Positions 1 to 9,900 of a DNA stretch of 26,258 bases are shown here, piece after piece. Position numbers and translations under genes: made by a program. The notes beneath the pieces are model-generated. The model was not told where the DNA came from, searched no databases, and worked only from the letters and a program-made list of their open reading frames with translations. The stretch spans positions 1 through 26,258 of the forward strand of contig JAGBYN010000143.1 in the NCBI GenBank assembly GCA_017628775.1, in the 5' to 3' direction. This DNA comes from Bacteroidaceae bacterium (lineage in GTDB: Bacteria; Bacteroidota; Bacteroidia; Bacteroidales; Bacteroidaceae). How positions within the stretch are numbered: position 1 is the first letter of the stretch; each line of letters opens with the position of its first letter.

Positions 1-2439
1 GTGCGCCGTGCTCGCATGGAAGGAAAGAACGCTTGCTGGGTGCCTGGTACGGACCATGCTTCTATCGCAACTGAAGCTAAGGTCGTAGCTCGCCTTGCTG
101 AACGCGGCATCAAGAAAGCCGATCTCACACGCGAAGAATTTCTGAAGCATGCTTGGGAATGGACCGACGAACATGGTGGCATCATCCTTAAGCAGTTGCG
201 TCGCGAAGGTGCCTATTGCGACTGGGACCGTACAGCCTTCACGATGGACGACGAACGCTCAGAAAGCGTTATCAAGGTATTCGTGGACCTCTACAACAAG
301 GGACTCATCTATCGCGGTGTGCGCATGGTTAACTGGGACCCTGCAGCTCAGACTGCACTCTCTGACGAAGAAGTTGTTTACAAGGAAGAGAACTCAAAGC
401 TCTACTACCTCCGCTATATGGTAGAAGGCGATTCAGAAGGACGCTATGCAATCGTTGCAACCACACGCCCCGAAACCATCATGGGCGACACCGCAATGTG
501 CATCAACCCCAACGACCCCAAGAACGAATGGTTGAAGGGCAAGCGCGTCATTGTCCCCATCGTGGGTCGCAGCATCCCCGTCATCGAAGACGAATACGTT
601 GACATCGAATTCGGTACAGGTTGCCTCAAGGTTACACCTGCTCACGACGTCAACGACTACATGCTTGGCGAAAAACACAACCTTCAGTCAATCGACATTT
701 TCAACGACAACGGCACACTCTCTGAAGCAGCAGGCATGTATATCGGCATGGACCGCTTCGACGTTCGCCGCCAAATTGAGAAAGACTTGCAGGAAGCCGG
801 ATTGATGGAAAAGGTTGAACCTTATACAAACAAGGTCGGTTGCTCCGAACGTACCGGCGTTGCCATCGAACCCAAGCTCTCTATGCAATGGTTCCTCAAG
901 ATGCAGCATTTTGCTGATCTCGCATTGCCTCCCGTAATGAACGATGAACTCAAGTTCTATCCTGCAAAGTATAAGAATACGTATCGCCACTGGTTAGAAA
1001 ACATCAAGGACTGGTGTATCTCACGCCAACTTTGGTGGGGTCATCGCATTCCTGCTTACTACCTCCCCGAAGGCGGATACGTTGTAGCGGCTACTGCCGA
1101 AGATGCTTTGGTTTTGGCAAAGGAAAAATCCGGAAATGCTAACCTTACACTCGCTGATCTCAAGCAGGACGAAGATGCGCTCGACACTTGGTTTAGTTCA
1201 TGGCTCTGGCCCATCTCGCTCTTCAAGGGCATCAACAACCCTGGCAACGAAGAAATCTCTTACTACTACCCAACAGCCGACCTCGTAACTGGTCCGGACA
1301 TTATCTTCTTCTGGGTAGCACGTATGATTATGGCGGGTTACGAATACATGGGCGACATGCCTTTCCGCAACGTTTACTTCACAGGTATCGTACGCGATAA
1401 ACTGGGTCGCAAGATGTCAAAGTCACTCGGAAACTCTCCAGACCCTCTTGATCTCATCGACACTTACGGTGCAGATGGGGTGCGCATGGGTATGATGTTC
1501 TCTGCACCTGCGGGCAACGACATTCTTTTCGACGATACGCTCTGCGAACAAGGTCGTAACTTCTGCAACAAAATTTGGAATGCCTTCCGTCTTATCAAGA
1601 GTTGGAATGTTGATACAACAATCGAACTTCCCAAGACATCGCACGAAGCTAACATTTGGTTTGCCGCACGCCTCCGTCAGAGTGCAGCTGAAATCAGCGA
1701 CCTCTTCAAGAAGTATCGCCTCTCTGAAGCGCTCCACGAAGTGTATAGCCTTTTCTGGGATGACTTCTCTGCATCATACCTCGAAATGATTAAGCCCGCT
1801 TACGGCAGTCCCATTGACGCGGCTACATATACTACAGCACTCGGTTTCTTCGACCACTTATTGCACTTGCTTCACCCCTTCATGCCCTTCATCACAGAAG
1901 AGTTATGGCAGCACCTCGCTGAACGCAAGGAAGGCGAAAGCATCATGGTTAGCCCGCTTACCATCAACGAACCTTGCGAACACGACAATGCAATTCTCGA
2001 AGCAATGAACCACGCTAAGAATGTAATTTCAGGCGTAAGAGCCATCCGCAACAGCAAGAACATTCCCCAACGCGAATTGCTCAAGCTTTACGTGAAGCCC
2101 GCTAATCCAACGCCAGAGCTCTCTGAACTTATCAAGAAGTTGGCTGGCGTTTCTGAAATTGAAACAACAACCGAGCAACAAGCTGGTGCAATGACCTTCC
2201 TCGTAGGAACAACGGAATACGCTGTGCCCCTCGAAGGACTTGTTGACGCTGAAGCCGAACGCGAAAAGGCAATGGCTGAAATCAAGCGCCTTGAAGGTTT
2301 CCTCCTCGGCATTGAAAAGAAATTGGGTAACGAACGCTTTGTTTCAAGTGCCCCCGCAGCAGTTGTTGAACTTGAACGCAAAAAGAAGGCCGATGCCGAA
2401 ACTAAGATTGCTGCATTGCGTCAACAATGGGGGATTTAA
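1..2439 (+). CDS. valS: Valine--tRNA ligase (5' end cut by window edge)
   Basis: Charges tRNA(Val) with valine in the cytoplasm and hydrolyses mischarged threonyl-tRNA. The visible 812 residues start just after the HIGH-type motif, in the segment that reads [14 protein letters not shown], so about 60 N-terminal residues lie outside the window and the first GTG is an internal Val codon, not a start. The CP1 editing domain shows [11 protein letters not shown] (from residue 153) and TPAHD (212-216). [10 protein letters not shown] precedes the second catalytic half, and KMSKS is at 471-475. An anticodon-binding helical domain follows, then a C-terminal coiled coil from about residue 745, typical of ValRS. 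Codons are strongly biased to C-ending forms, as expected for a highly expressed gene. A hairpin terminator follows 38 nt after the stop. IleRS and LeuRS are excluded by the [11 protein letters not shown] segment and the C-terminal coiled coil. Confidence 0.97.
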   Translation: MRRARMEGKNACWVPGTDHASIATEAKVVARLAERGIKKADLTREEFLKHAWEWTDEHGGIILKQLRREGAYCDWDRTAFTMDDERSESVIKVFVDLYNKGLIYRGVRMVNWDPAAQTALSDEEVVYKEENSKLYYLRYMVEGDSEGRYAIVATTRPETIMGDTAMCINPNDPKNEWLKGKRVIVPIVGRSIPVIEDEYVDIEFGTGCLKVTPAHDVNDYMLGEKHNLQSIDIFNDNGTLSEAAGMYIGMDRFDVRRQIEKDLQEAGLMEKVEPYTNKVGCSERTGVAIEPKLSMQWFLKMQHFADLALPPVMNDELKFYPAKYKNTYRHWLENIKDWCISRQLWWGHRIPAYYLPEGGYVVAATAEDALVLAKEKSGNANLTLADLKQDEDALDTWFSSWLWPISLFKGINNPGNEEISYYYPTADLVTGPDIIFFWVARMIMAGYEYMGDMPFRNVYFTGIVRDKLGRKMSKSLGNSPDPLDLIDTYGADGVRMGMMFSAPAGNDILFDDTLCEQGRNFCNKIWNAFRLIKSWNVDTTIELPKTSHEANIWFAARLRQSAAEISDLFKKYRLSEALHEVYSLFWDDFSASYLEMIKPAYGSPIDAATYTTALGFFDHLLHLLHPFMPFITEELWQHLAERKEGESIMVSPLTINEPCEHDNAILEAMNHAKNVISGVRAIRNSKNIPQRELLKLYVKPANPTPELSELIKKLAGVSEIETTTEQQAGAMTFLVGTTEYAVPLEGLVDAEAEREKAMAEIKRLEGFLLGIEKKLGNERFVSSAPAAVVELERKKKADAETKIAALRQQWGI

Positions 2440-2476
2440 TTGCAAGGATTAAGTCATCTTGACAGATATAAATGTG

Positions 2477-2518
2477 TAAAACTCGGCGATTGGATATTGT
2501 TTCAATTGCTGAGTTTTA
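2477..2518 (+). terminator. Intrinsic terminator of valS
   Basis: A 16-bp stem pairs 2477-2492 with 2503-2518. Fourteen pairs are Watson-Crick and two are G-U; the loop is 10 nt. The 3' arm ends in GAGTTTTA, giving a short U run. It lies 38 nt after the valS stop and separates valS from the next operon. Confidence 0.8.
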
Positions 2519-2602
2519 ACATTTCATAGTGAATACACTACGAAATTAAAGGTGTTTTCAAAAAAATAACATGGTGTAATGATAATCATTTGATTTTTTT
2601 TA

Positions 2603-2610
2603 TAATTTTG
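2603..2610 (+). promoter_or_regulatory. Candidate Bacteroidetes -7 box for the vor operon
   Basis: TAATTTTG matches the TAnnTTTG -7 consensus of the Bacteroidetes primary sigma factor and lies 48 nt before the first gene of the operon. A TTTG occurs at 2589-2592, but that is only 10 bp upstream instead of about 20, so the -33 element is not convincing. The placement between the valS terminator and the TPR gene supports the call. Confidence 0.45.
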
Positions 2611-2658
2611 CTTTCGTGAAATTATCTCTGACAAAGACTAAATACAAAGACAAGACAA

Positions 2659-2916
2659 ATGGACATTAAGAGCATGATAGAGTGCGGTAATTTGGATGAT
2701 GCACTTGAAGCGCTAAATAAGAATGAAGTTGCCATAAATGATGCTGAGCGTTTTTATTTGTTCGGACGTATTTATCTAAAACAAAATCAATGGAAAAAAG
2801 CCACTGATTGTTTTTTACAAGCCCAGATGCTGGAACCTGATGGTCCTGCTGGTCAACAATTAGAGATGATCAATAGCATTATGGATTTTTTTAATAAAGA
2901 TTTATATAACCAGTAG
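2659..2916 (+). CDS. Small TPR-like protein, first gene of the vor operon
   Basis: An 85-residue, wholly helical, soluble protein with no signal peptide. Residues about 30-65 (FYLFGRIYLKQNQWKKATDC followed by FLQAQMLEPD) have the spacing of one tetratricopeptide motif, including the Gly/Ala and aromatic positions and the closing Pro. A shorter helical pair precedes it (GNLDDALEALNKNE). TPR motifs bind partner proteins. It is 94 bp upstream of the ferredoxin subunit gene and on the same strand, with no terminator visible between them, so a role in assembling or scaffolding the oxidoreductase is plausible but is inference. The start is chosen because it is the first ATG downstream of the candidate promoter and the reading frame has TPR character from near its start. 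Confidence 0.8.
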   Translation: MDIKSMIECGNLDDALEALNKNEVAINDAERFYLFGRIYLKQNQWKKATDCFLQAQMLEPDGPAGQQLEMINSIMDFFNKDLYNQ

Positions 2917-3010
2917 ATTAGCTTTAAGTTTTAGTTTAACGGTAAATATTGTGAAAAATCATGCGTCAAGCTAAATCCTTTTAAACTCATTTACAAAAAA
3001 AGTGTAATAT

Positions 3011-3241
3011 ATGGCAAAAATAGTAGGAGCTGTCGTAGTTAATACCGAGCGATGCAAGGGTTGTAACCTTTGCGTTGTGGCATGTCCTAAAGGCTGTCTA
3101 TCGCTTAGCGGTAAAGAAGTAAATCATAAAGGATATTCCTTTTGTGTAGACACCAATCCCGATGAATGTATCGGATGTAGTTCATGCGCCATCGTATGTC
3201 CTGATGCGTGCATCACGGTTTATAAAACAAAAATAGAGTAA
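3011..3241 (+). CDS. vorD: 2[4Fe-4S] ferredoxin-like delta subunit of 2-oxoacid:ferredoxin oxidoreductase (VorD/KorD type)
   Basis: A 76-residue ferredoxin-like protein that would pass electrons from the thiamine-diphosphate site to an external ferredoxin. Two CxxCxxCxxxCP motifs are complete: C15, C18, C21, C25 and C53, C56, C59, C63, enough for two [4Fe-4S] clusters. Three further cysteines (29, 45, 67) are not part of the motifs. It is 45 bp upstream of the alpha subunit, giving the order delta-alpha-beta-gamma common for four-subunit enzymes of this family. The length is usual for a separate delta subunit. A free ferredoxin is possible in principle, but the context makes the subunit call much more likely. 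The A-rich stretch before the ATG without a Shine-Dalgarno is typical of the phylum. Confidence 0.9.
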   Translation: MAKIVGAVVVNTERCKGCNLCVVACPKGCLSLSGKEVNHKGYSFCVDTNPDECIGCSSCAIVCPDACITVYKTKIE

Positions 3242-3286
3242 TCAATTTTAGTTGATCATAGCGACTATTCATAATAACTTAAGATT

Positions 3287-4384
3287 ATGGAACAAAAACA
3301 AGAAGTCCTTTTGATGAAAGGAAATGAAGCGATAGCACACGCAGCTATTCGATGTGGTTGCGATGGCTATTTTGGCTATCCGATAACGCCTCAATCTGAA
3401 GTATTGGAAACATTGGCGGCAGAAAAACCTTGGGAAACCACAGGTATGGTTGTGTTACAAGCAGAAAGTGAAGTAGCATCTATATATATGATTTATGGTG
3501 GTGGTGCAGCTGGTAAAAAGGTTATGACTTCATCATCGAGTCCAGGTGTAGCTTTGATGCAGGAAGGGATCACTTATATGGCTGGTGCAGAAGTGCCTGG
3601 CGTTATTGTAAACGTACAGCGTGGTGGTCCTGGTTTGGGTACAATTCAGCCCTCTCAAGGCGACTATTATCAAGCTACTCGTGGTGGTGGTAATGGCGAC
3701 TACAATGTGATTGTATTAGCTCCATGTTCAGTTCAGGAAATGGCAGATTTTGTGGATGTTGCATTTGACTTAGCTTTTAAGTATCGCAACCCAACAATGA
3801 TTTTATCAGATGGTATCATCGGTCAAATGATGGAAAAGGTCGTATTACCACCATTCAAGCCTCGTCGCACTGAAGAAGAAATTCGCGAGCAATGTCCTTG
3901 GGCAACAACAGGTAAGGGCGACAGAGCTAAGAATAACATCATTACTTCTGTTGAACTTCAATCAGAAGTCATGGAAAAAATCAATATCCACTTACAAGCT
4001 AAGTATGCACAAATTAAAGAAAACGAAGTGCGTTATGAAGTGAGTGGTATGGAAGATGCCGATTATATGATTGTGGCTTTCGGTTCAGCGGCGCGTATTT
4101 CGCAAAAAGCGGTTGAACTTGCAGCTGAGTTAGGCATTAAAGTTGGCGTTTTGCGTCCTATTACGCTTTGGCCATTCCCTGAAAAGGAAATTCGTCAATA
4201 CGCTTCAAAGGTAAAGGGTATTTTGACTGTTGAAATCAATGCAGGACAGATGGTTGATGACGTTCGCTTAGCCGTTGAAGGTAAGGTTCCTGTTACTCAC
4301 TTTGGCCGTTTGGGTGGTATCGTGCCCGATCCTGAAGAAGTGGTAAAGGCTTTGGTTGCATTGAAAGAACAAACACATGCTTAA
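3287..4384 (+). CDS. vorB: 2-oxoacid:ferredoxin oxidoreductase alpha subunit (VorB type)
   Basis: The alpha subunit of an oxygen-sensitive enzyme that oxidatively decarboxylates a 2-oxo acid to acyl-CoA, CO2 and reduced ferredoxin. The 365 residues show the N-terminal pyrimidine-binding domain with GYPITPQSE at 30-38, the family segment PGVALMQEGITYMAGAEVPG, and then NVQRGGPGLGTIQPSQGDYYQ. The C-terminal part is a transketolase-C-like domain (YMIVAFGSAARI, VGVLRPITLWPFP). The separate alpha subunit, with gamma encoded elsewhere, fits VOR or four-subunit KOR and not the gamma-alpha fused KorA. Branched-chain 2-oxo acids (Val, Leu, Ile derived) are the likely substrates; 2-oxoglutarate cannot be excluded from sequence alone. 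Its last 8 nt overlap the start of the next gene, which suggests translational coupling. Confidence 0.92.
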   Translation: MEQKQEVLLMKGNEAIAHAAIRCGCDGYFGYPITPQSEVLETLAAEKPWETTGMVVLQAESEVASIYMIYGGGAAGKKVMTSSSSPGVALMQEGITYMAGAEVPGVIVNVQRGGPGLGTIQPSQGDYYQATRGGGNGDYNVIVLAPCSVQEMADFVDVAFDLAFKYRNPTMILSDGIIGQMMEKVVLPPFKPRRTEEEIREQCPWATTGKGDRAKNNIITSVELQSEVMEKINIHLQAKYAQIKENEVRYEVSGMEDADYMIVAFGSAARISQKAVELAAELGIKVGVLRPITLWPFPEKEIRQYASKVKGILTVEINAGQMVDDVRLAVEGKVPVTHFGRLGGIVPDPEEVVKALVALKEQTHA

Positions 4385-4598
4385 TCGATTTAAAAAGGGT
4401 AGGGACCATGACTCTAAGCCGCGTTTTCTGTTACTTCGCAATATATTAAATCTTGTATTTATGCTCATGGCTTTAGTCGGCATGGTGGGTTTAATATTTT
4501 TCCGTGAATACACCACTCAGTGGCAAATATTATGTTTGCTTGCGGTGTGCGTGAAGATTGTTGAAGTAATGTTCAGAATGCCAGGATTCAAGAAATAG
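4377..4598 (+). CDS. Small two-helix membrane protein within the vor operon
   Basis: A 73-residue protein I do not recognise as a named family. A basic N-terminus (residues 1-21, seven Lys/Arg) is followed by two hydrophobic segments, about 23-42 and 49-66, joined by a short charged turn (FREYTTQ), and a basic tail MPGFKK. By the positive-inside rule both ends would be cytoplasmic. The ATG overlaps the vorB stop (the last 8 nt of vorB are shared), and the beta-subunit gene starts 24 nt after its stop, so it sits inside the enzyme's gene set. This suggests that it is made together with the enzyme and may anchor it at the membrane, for example near a ferredoxin-oxidising complex; that role is inference. 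Confidence 0.8.
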   Translation: MLNRFKKGRDHDSKPRFLLLRNILNLVFMLMALVGMVGLIFFREYTTQWQILCLLAVCVKIVEVMFRMPGFKK

Positions 4599-4622
4599 TC
4601 ATCTATGGTTTTTTACTTATAA

Positions 4623-5408
4623 ATGTCATTTATTATGTTGAAAGAAGAAATTATAAAATCAGAAAACTTGGTTTATCAAAAGCCCAAGTTGATGAATAAT
4701 ACAGATATGCACTATTGCCCAGGATGTTCGCATGGCGTGGTGCACAAATTAATCGCTGAGGTTATTGAAGAGATGGGTCTTGAGGGTGAAACTATTGGTG
4801 TGAGCCCCGTTGGCTGTTCAGTGTTTGCTTATCGCTATTTGGATATTGACTGGCAGGAAGCTGCTCACGGTCGTGCACCAGCTTTGGCTACTGCAATCAA
4901 GCGTTTGTGGCCTAACAAGATGGTGTTTTCTTATCAAGGTGATGGCGACATCGGTTGTATCGGTACTGGCGAAGCAATTCATGCCCTTAACCGTGGCGAA
5001 AACATTGCCATGATTTTCATTAACAATGCCATTTACGGGATGACGGGTGGTCAGATGGCACCAACCACATTGTTGGGTCAGAAAACGGTGACTTGTCCTT
5101 ACGGTCGTGATCCTCAATTACATGGTTATCCCTTGAAAATTTCTGAAATGGCGGCTTTACTTGAAGGCACATGCTATGTGACACGCCAGAGTGTGCACAC
5201 TGTTGCTGCTATTCGCAAGGCTAAGAAAGCTATTCGTAAGGCGTTTGAAAATGCTATGGCAGGTAAGGGATCTAATCTTGTGGAAATTGTGTCAACATGC
5301 TCTTCAGGTTGGAAGTTAACGCCTGTTAAGGCCAATGAATGGATGGAAGAAAATATGTTTAAATATTATCAGTTGGGCGATCTAAAGGATAAGACCATTG
5401 AAGCGTAA
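4623..5408 (+). CDS. vorA: 2-oxoacid:ferredoxin oxidoreductase beta subunit, thiamine-diphosphate binding (VorA type)
   Basis: The beta subunit holds the diphosphate of thiamine diphosphate and Mg2+. The cofactor motif is clear: GDGD at 106-109 followed by N135 and GMTGGQ at 139-144. The N-terminal YCPGCSHG (31-38) is the conserved beta-subunit segment, and SPVGCSVF (61-68) is a family signature. At 261 residues it is somewhat shorter than typical 280-300-residue beta subunits but looks complete. Two in-frame ATGs are possible, at 4623 and 4635; conservation begins later, so the choice is open. It follows the small membrane-protein gene by 24 nt and is separated from the likely gamma start by 38 nt. 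Confidence 0.92.
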   Translation: MSFIMLKEEIIKSENLVYQKPKLMNNTDMHYCPGCSHGVVHKLIAEVIEEMGLEGETIGVSPVGCSVFAYRYLDIDWQEAAHGRAPALATAIKRLWPNKMVFSYQGDGDIGCIGTGEAIHALNRGENIAMIFINNAIYGMTGGQMAPTTLLGQKTVTCPYGRDPQLHGYPLKISEMAALLEGTCYVTRQSVHTVAAIRKAKKAIRKAFENAMAGKGSNLVEIVSTCSSGWKLTPVKANEWMEENMFKYYQLGDLKDKTIEA

Positions 5409-5446
5409 AGATGCTTCATGCTGATTTATTTGAAAGCAAGAATATT

Positions 5447-5983
5447 ATGAAACAAGAACTTATAATATCAGGATTTGGAGGACAGGGTGTTCTCTCAATG
5501 GGTAAAATTTTAGCTTATGCAGGATTGATGGAAGACAAGGAAGTGACTTGGATGCCAGCTTACGGTCCTGAACAACGTGGTGGTACTGCCAACGTTACAG
5601 TTATCGTGAGCGACGAGAAGATTTCATCACCCATACTTTCGCAATACGATACAGCTATTTTGCTCAATCAGCCCTCTGTAGATAAATTTGAGAGCAAGGT
5701 AAAACCTGGTGGCACGCTTATTTACGATAGTTTTGGTATTTTAAATCCGCCTACTCGTAAGGACATCAACATTTACAGCATTTCGGCCATGGAAACAGCA
5801 GCTGAGATGAAAATGATGAAGTGCTTCAACATGATGATATTGGGGGGCTTTTTGAAGAAGCATCCAATTGTATCGATGGAGAGTGTTATGAAGGCGTTGA
5901 GAAAGACATTGCCCGAACGTCATCATCATTTGCTCCCTGTTAATGAAGAGGCTATCCTTAAGGGAATGGAAATTATCAAGTAA
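5447..5983 (+). CDS. vorC: 2-oxoacid:ferredoxin oxidoreductase gamma subunit (VorC type)
   Basis: The gamma subunit (178 residues) is the domain that contacts CoA and helps close the active site. It starts with MKQELIISGFGGQGVLSMGK, the glycine-rich family opening, and then has MPAYGPEQRGGTANVTV, also diagnostic. An in-frame ATG at 5411 would add 12 residues with no family similarity; the start at 5447 puts the conserved beta-strand at the N-terminus as usual, so I chose it. It is the last recognisable enzyme subunit of the operon, and an 87-residue unknown follows 32 nt after its stop. Confidence 0.92.
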   Translation: MKQELIISGFGGQGVLSMGKILAYAGLMEDKEVTWMPAYGPEQRGGTANVTVIVSDEKISSPILSQYDTAILLNQPSVDKFESKVKPGGTLIYDSFGILNPPTRKDINIYSISAMETAAEMKMMKCFNMMILGGFLKKHPIVSMESVMKALRKTLPERHHHLLPVNEEAILKGMEIIK

Positions 5984-6015
5984 TAATGTTTGTTTGATCC
6001 TAAAAAGATATCATT

Positions 6016-6279
6016 ATGGCAAGTAGAAAAAATCTTAAGAAATCAATCAAAGGTGCTTGTGGCGAATTATTTGCTGATTGCGTAGCGTTGAGCATGTGTG
6101 CTGGTGCTAATAAAGAATTGCTTTTTCAGCTTGAGCAAAAAATCGTTGATATTTGCACTGAGTATGTAGCGCGTATTTCGCACACGCAAAAGGGCGCAGA
6201 AAAAATTTATTACAAGAAGCTTGTTGCTGAATTTACTGAAGCAATTGATGCAGTTGCTGAAGAAATAATCAAGGCTTAA
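6016..6279 (+). CDS. Conserved-looking small helical protein, last gene of the vor operon
   Basis: An 87-residue protein of unknown function. It has a basic N-terminus (SRKNLKKSIKG), then predicted helices rich in Ala, Glu and Leu, with three cysteines (in GACGELFADCVALSMC) and a fourth near the middle. There is no signal peptide or membrane segment. Codon use resembles the preceding genes, it starts 32 nt after vorC and a hairpin follows it, so it is probably cotranscribed with the oxidoreductase. It resembles a small Bacteroidetes-restricted protein that I recall only as hypothetical. A job in assembly or regulation of the enzyme would be a guess. Confidence 0.75.
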   Translation: MASRKNLKKSIKGACGELFADCVALSMCAGANKELLFQLEQKIVDICTEYVARISHTQKGAEKIYYKKLVAEFTEAIDAVAEEIIKA

Positions 6280-6296
6280 TTAATTAAATAATAGTG

Positions 6297-6350
6297 GGTT
6301 GTAAGGTTTTGTTCTTTAAAAGTTTAAAGTCTTACAACCTTATCTGTATT
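6297..6350 (+). terminator. Probable terminator of the vor operon
   Basis: A perfect 9-bp stem, GGTTGTAAG at 6297-6305 with CTTACAACC at 6331-6339, encloses a 25-nt loop. A T-rich but interrupted tract follows (TTATCTGTATTT). The large loop and weak U tract make this less certain than the other terminators here. It lies 18 nt after the stop of the last vor-operon gene. Confidence 0.5.
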
Positions 6351-6382
6351 TACTCAATCAAGACCAAGAAAGCGTTAAGACT

Positions 6383-6943
6383 ATGATTATGAATAAAATA
6401 TGCCATGCATTATTATTTAATGTTATGGGTTGGCATGTTGATGTAACGGTGCCTCATCGCGACAAGTGCATTATTTGCGTAGCACCCCACACCAGCAATT
6501 GGGATTTTATATTAGGCGAGTTATATTACACCGCCATTGGCAGGAAAGCATCATTTCTAATGAAGAAGGAATGGTTCTTTTGGCCTATGGGTTATATATT
6601 TCGCCAATTAGGTGGCTTTCCCGTTTATCGAAGTAAAAAGACGAGCATGACCGATATGCTTGCTGAACGCATCAAAGAAACCTCGCATTTGGAATTGGCC
6701 GTTACCCCCGAAGGTACTCGCTCAAAAGTAGAGACATGGAAGCGTGGGTTCTATTTTATCGCTTTGAAAGCAGGTGTGCCCATTCAATTGTATGATTTGG
6801 ATTATAAACATAAAACGATTCGATGTACACTTGAGATTATACCCTCGGGCGATGTTGAAGCTGATATGAAAATAATCATGGATTATTACAAGCATTCCAA
6901 TGCGAAATATCCGCATAAATTTGCTATTGAGGCGCTTGACTAA
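6383..6943 (+). CDS. 1-acyl-glycerol-3-phosphate acyltransferase-like protein (PlsC family)
   Basis: Transfers an acyl chain to a lipid acceptor at the inner membrane. The 186 residues show the family's catalytic HxxxxD as HTSNWD, with H36 and D41, and the acceptor-binding motif as PEGTRS at 109-114. The substrate is probably a lysophospholipid, but short PlsC-like proteins also acylate other lipids, so it should not be named plsC. An alternative start two codons downstream (Met3) is equally possible. The gene is followed after 18 nt by the secreted amidase-like gene, which suggests a joint envelope operon. It lacks the long N-terminal membrane segment of classical PlsC, which is usual for this short Bacteroidetes form. 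Confidence 0.85.
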   Translation: MIMNKICHALLFNVMGWHVDVTVPHRDKCIICVAPHTSNWDFILGELYYTAIGRKASFLMKKEWFFWPMGYIFRQLGGFPVYRSKKTSMTDMLAERIKETSHLELAVTPEGTRSKVETWKRGFYFIALKAGVPIQLYDLDYKHKTIRCTLEIIPSGDVEADMKIIMDYYKHSNAKYPHKFAIEALD

Positions 6944-6961
6944 TTTGTTGATTTACATTCA

Positions 6962-9900
6962 ATGAGGATTTTTCTTTTACTACTATTTTTACTATCATCT
7001 GTTTTGCCAACTTGCGCATCTAATGCTCATCAGCGAAGAAAAAAAGTGCGCAAGGTTTTGTCGGCTCAACAAAAGGCTGAAAAGGAGGTCGCGAAAGCTT
7101 TCAAACCATATTTTAATGCTTTAGTATTGGACAACAAGCCCCCTCGCAAGCCCTACGACGTTGACTCTATACGTATTGATAAAGCGGCAAATCTCATTAA
7201 GGTCTTTCCATCCGAAAACTTTTGTGGCACGATATTCGGTATTGATGCAATCAGCACCGTTGAGTCGCAATTACGAGATAATCTTCCTTCGGCTTACTCG
7301 GGCTACGATGTGGCACTTTATGCTAAGTATCACCAACCTCTTCCCGAGCTTGTGCCTAACTATCTGCGTCCCACACATCATGCCATTGATTCTACACGAT
7401 TGTGGCGCCACATTAAGCATGAAGGAGCGCCATGGGTTAAAAATCTATCGCGCCCCTTCAGCATCACTCAAGGACTTGAGGGAAAGCATCTAATGATTTG
7501 GCCAAGCCATGGCAGGGTGTATAAAAGCAACAAGCGCCAATGGGAGTGGCAACGCCCCAATTTATTTTGTACGGTTGAAGATTTACTCTCGCAATCGATC
7601 ATCGTGCCTTATCTGTTTCCGATGCTTGAACAAGCGGGTGCTATTGTTGCTACTTGCCGCGAGCGCGATGCTCAAGCCCATAGTGTCGTCGTGGACAATG
7701 ACGCACCACTTAATCATGGCGTTTATCTTGAGCACACAAAAAACAATGAAGAATGGCAGAGTGCCGGTGTTGCGTCGTTTGCTATGCCAGCCTTGCCTAT
7801 GGTTGATGGTGTGAACCCCTTTACGTTGGGCACGGCTCGTGCGATCCGAACAACGCACAATCACGAAAAAGTTTCATCAGCTACATGGTGCCCACAAATT
7901 CCAGCATCGGGTGCCTATGCTGTATATGTGAGTTACGCCACATTACCTAACAGCACAGAAAAAGCCCACTATACCATTAAGCACAGAGGAGGCGAAACCC
8001 ATGTGCAAGTAAATCAGCAAATGGGCGGCTCAACGTGGGTGTATTTAGGTACCTATGAGTTTCGACAGGGCATAGATAAGGAACAAGGTGTTGTGTTATC
8101 AAATGAAAGTGAGGATGAAGGCGTGGTGACTGCAGATGCCGTGCGCTTTGGCGGTGGTTTCGCACAATATTTGCGTGGCGAAGGCGATTTTGCCACTACC
8201 TCAAACTTGCCAGCTTATTTTGAAGCCGCACGCTACTACACGCAATTTTCAGGGCTCCCCACCGACTTGTATAATACCGAAAAAGGGCGAAACGATTACA
8301 TAGATGACCTTCGTTGCCGTGTTAATTTTACCAACTACCTGGCAGGCGGTTCCGTATTTTTGCCGCATCAATCAGGTTTAGGCGTACCCCTTGAATTATG
8401 TTTGGCGGTGCACACCGATGCAGGTATTCGCCGCGATCATGCCATCTATGGTGCCCTAAGTATTGCTACCACGCATATCAAGAGCATGCTCGACACGCTT
8501 GGTACCGGCATATCGCGTATGGCATCAGCAGATTTTGCTCATATCTTGCGACAAACGTTAACTGACGACTTATCTTCGGTGCTCAACACCGAGTGGACAC
8601 GACGAGAAGTGTGGAATCGTAATTATTGCGAAACACGCGAACCGCTCATGCCATCAGCAATTATTGAGATGCTCTCGCATCAAAACTTCTACGACTTGAA
8701 ATGGGCTCACAACCCTGCCGTTAAATTTCTTCTTGCTCGAAGTTTATATAAGGCTATTCTTAAATACGTGGCCTACCAAAGCAATGGCACAGACGTGGTG
8801 GTGCAACCCTTGCCCATATCAAACTTCTCAATTCAATTTAACGAGGATGCCTCGTGCGCTCATTTGTCTTGGACACCGACCACAGATAAGCTTGAACCCT
8901 CGGCATGTGCCAAGGGCTATGTCGTATATACGCAAAAGGGGATGGGGGCGTTCGATAACGGTGTTTACGTTGAACAACCCTCATGCATTATTCCCCTTGA
9001 ACCTGGTGTGCCCTATGCGTTTAAGATTACAGCGGTTAACGAAGGAGGGGAGAGTTTCGCCTCAGAAATCCTGACCGCCTACCGTGCACCCCAAAAGCAT
9101 GCGCCACGTGTGCTCATGGTTAATGGATTTACAAAAGTGTCGGGCCCTGAAACGATTCAAGTATCCGACAGTCTTGGATTTGCGCTTACCGAAGATTATA
9201 GTTTGCCTTATATGAACAGCACGGCGTTTTGTGGCGAGCAACTTTGCTTTGATACGCTCATGGCAGGGCGTGAAGGGCAAGGCGCTTTAGGCTATAGCAC
9301 ACATGAACTTGAAGGCCAAATGATTGCAGGCAACACCTTCAATTATACCATCACTCATGGTCAAGCCTTGAAGGAAGCTGGCGTTTCCTATGTGTCGGCC
9401 AGTCGTGGTGCAGTAGAGGAAGGACTTGTGAACTTAGAAACCTACCAAATGGTGGACTTGATTATGGGTGAACAACGTTATAGCGCTGATGCGTTAACGC
9501 CCTCAAAGACGTTCACAAAACCACTCATTGAGCAAATCACGTATTACCTGAAGCGGGGTGGGGCACTCTTCCTCACTGGTTCGCATATAGGCAAAGACAT
9601 GCTTGAAAATCAAGAACGACATTTTCTTAGCGATATTTTGAAAGTGTTGTTTGCAGGCTCTGTGCGCACGGATTCAATGGGTGTACTCCATGGACTTAAT
9701 CTTCAAATACCTTTCTATAACGCACCAAGCGCTTTGCATTACCCCGTTCTAAAACCTGATGTTTTAACACCAGCATGCAACGAGGCTTTCACGGCTTTTG
9801 CTTATGAAGATTACACCTCGGCGGGTGTAGCTTACCCAGGACATGATTATCGTGTGCTGACGCTTGCCGTGCCTTTTGACGCGATTTCCGATCCCTTAAC

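Noticed and set aside
5411..5446. A start of the gamma subunit at 5411
   Set aside because: The extra 12 residues lack family similarity, while the ATG at 5447 gives the usual N-terminus.
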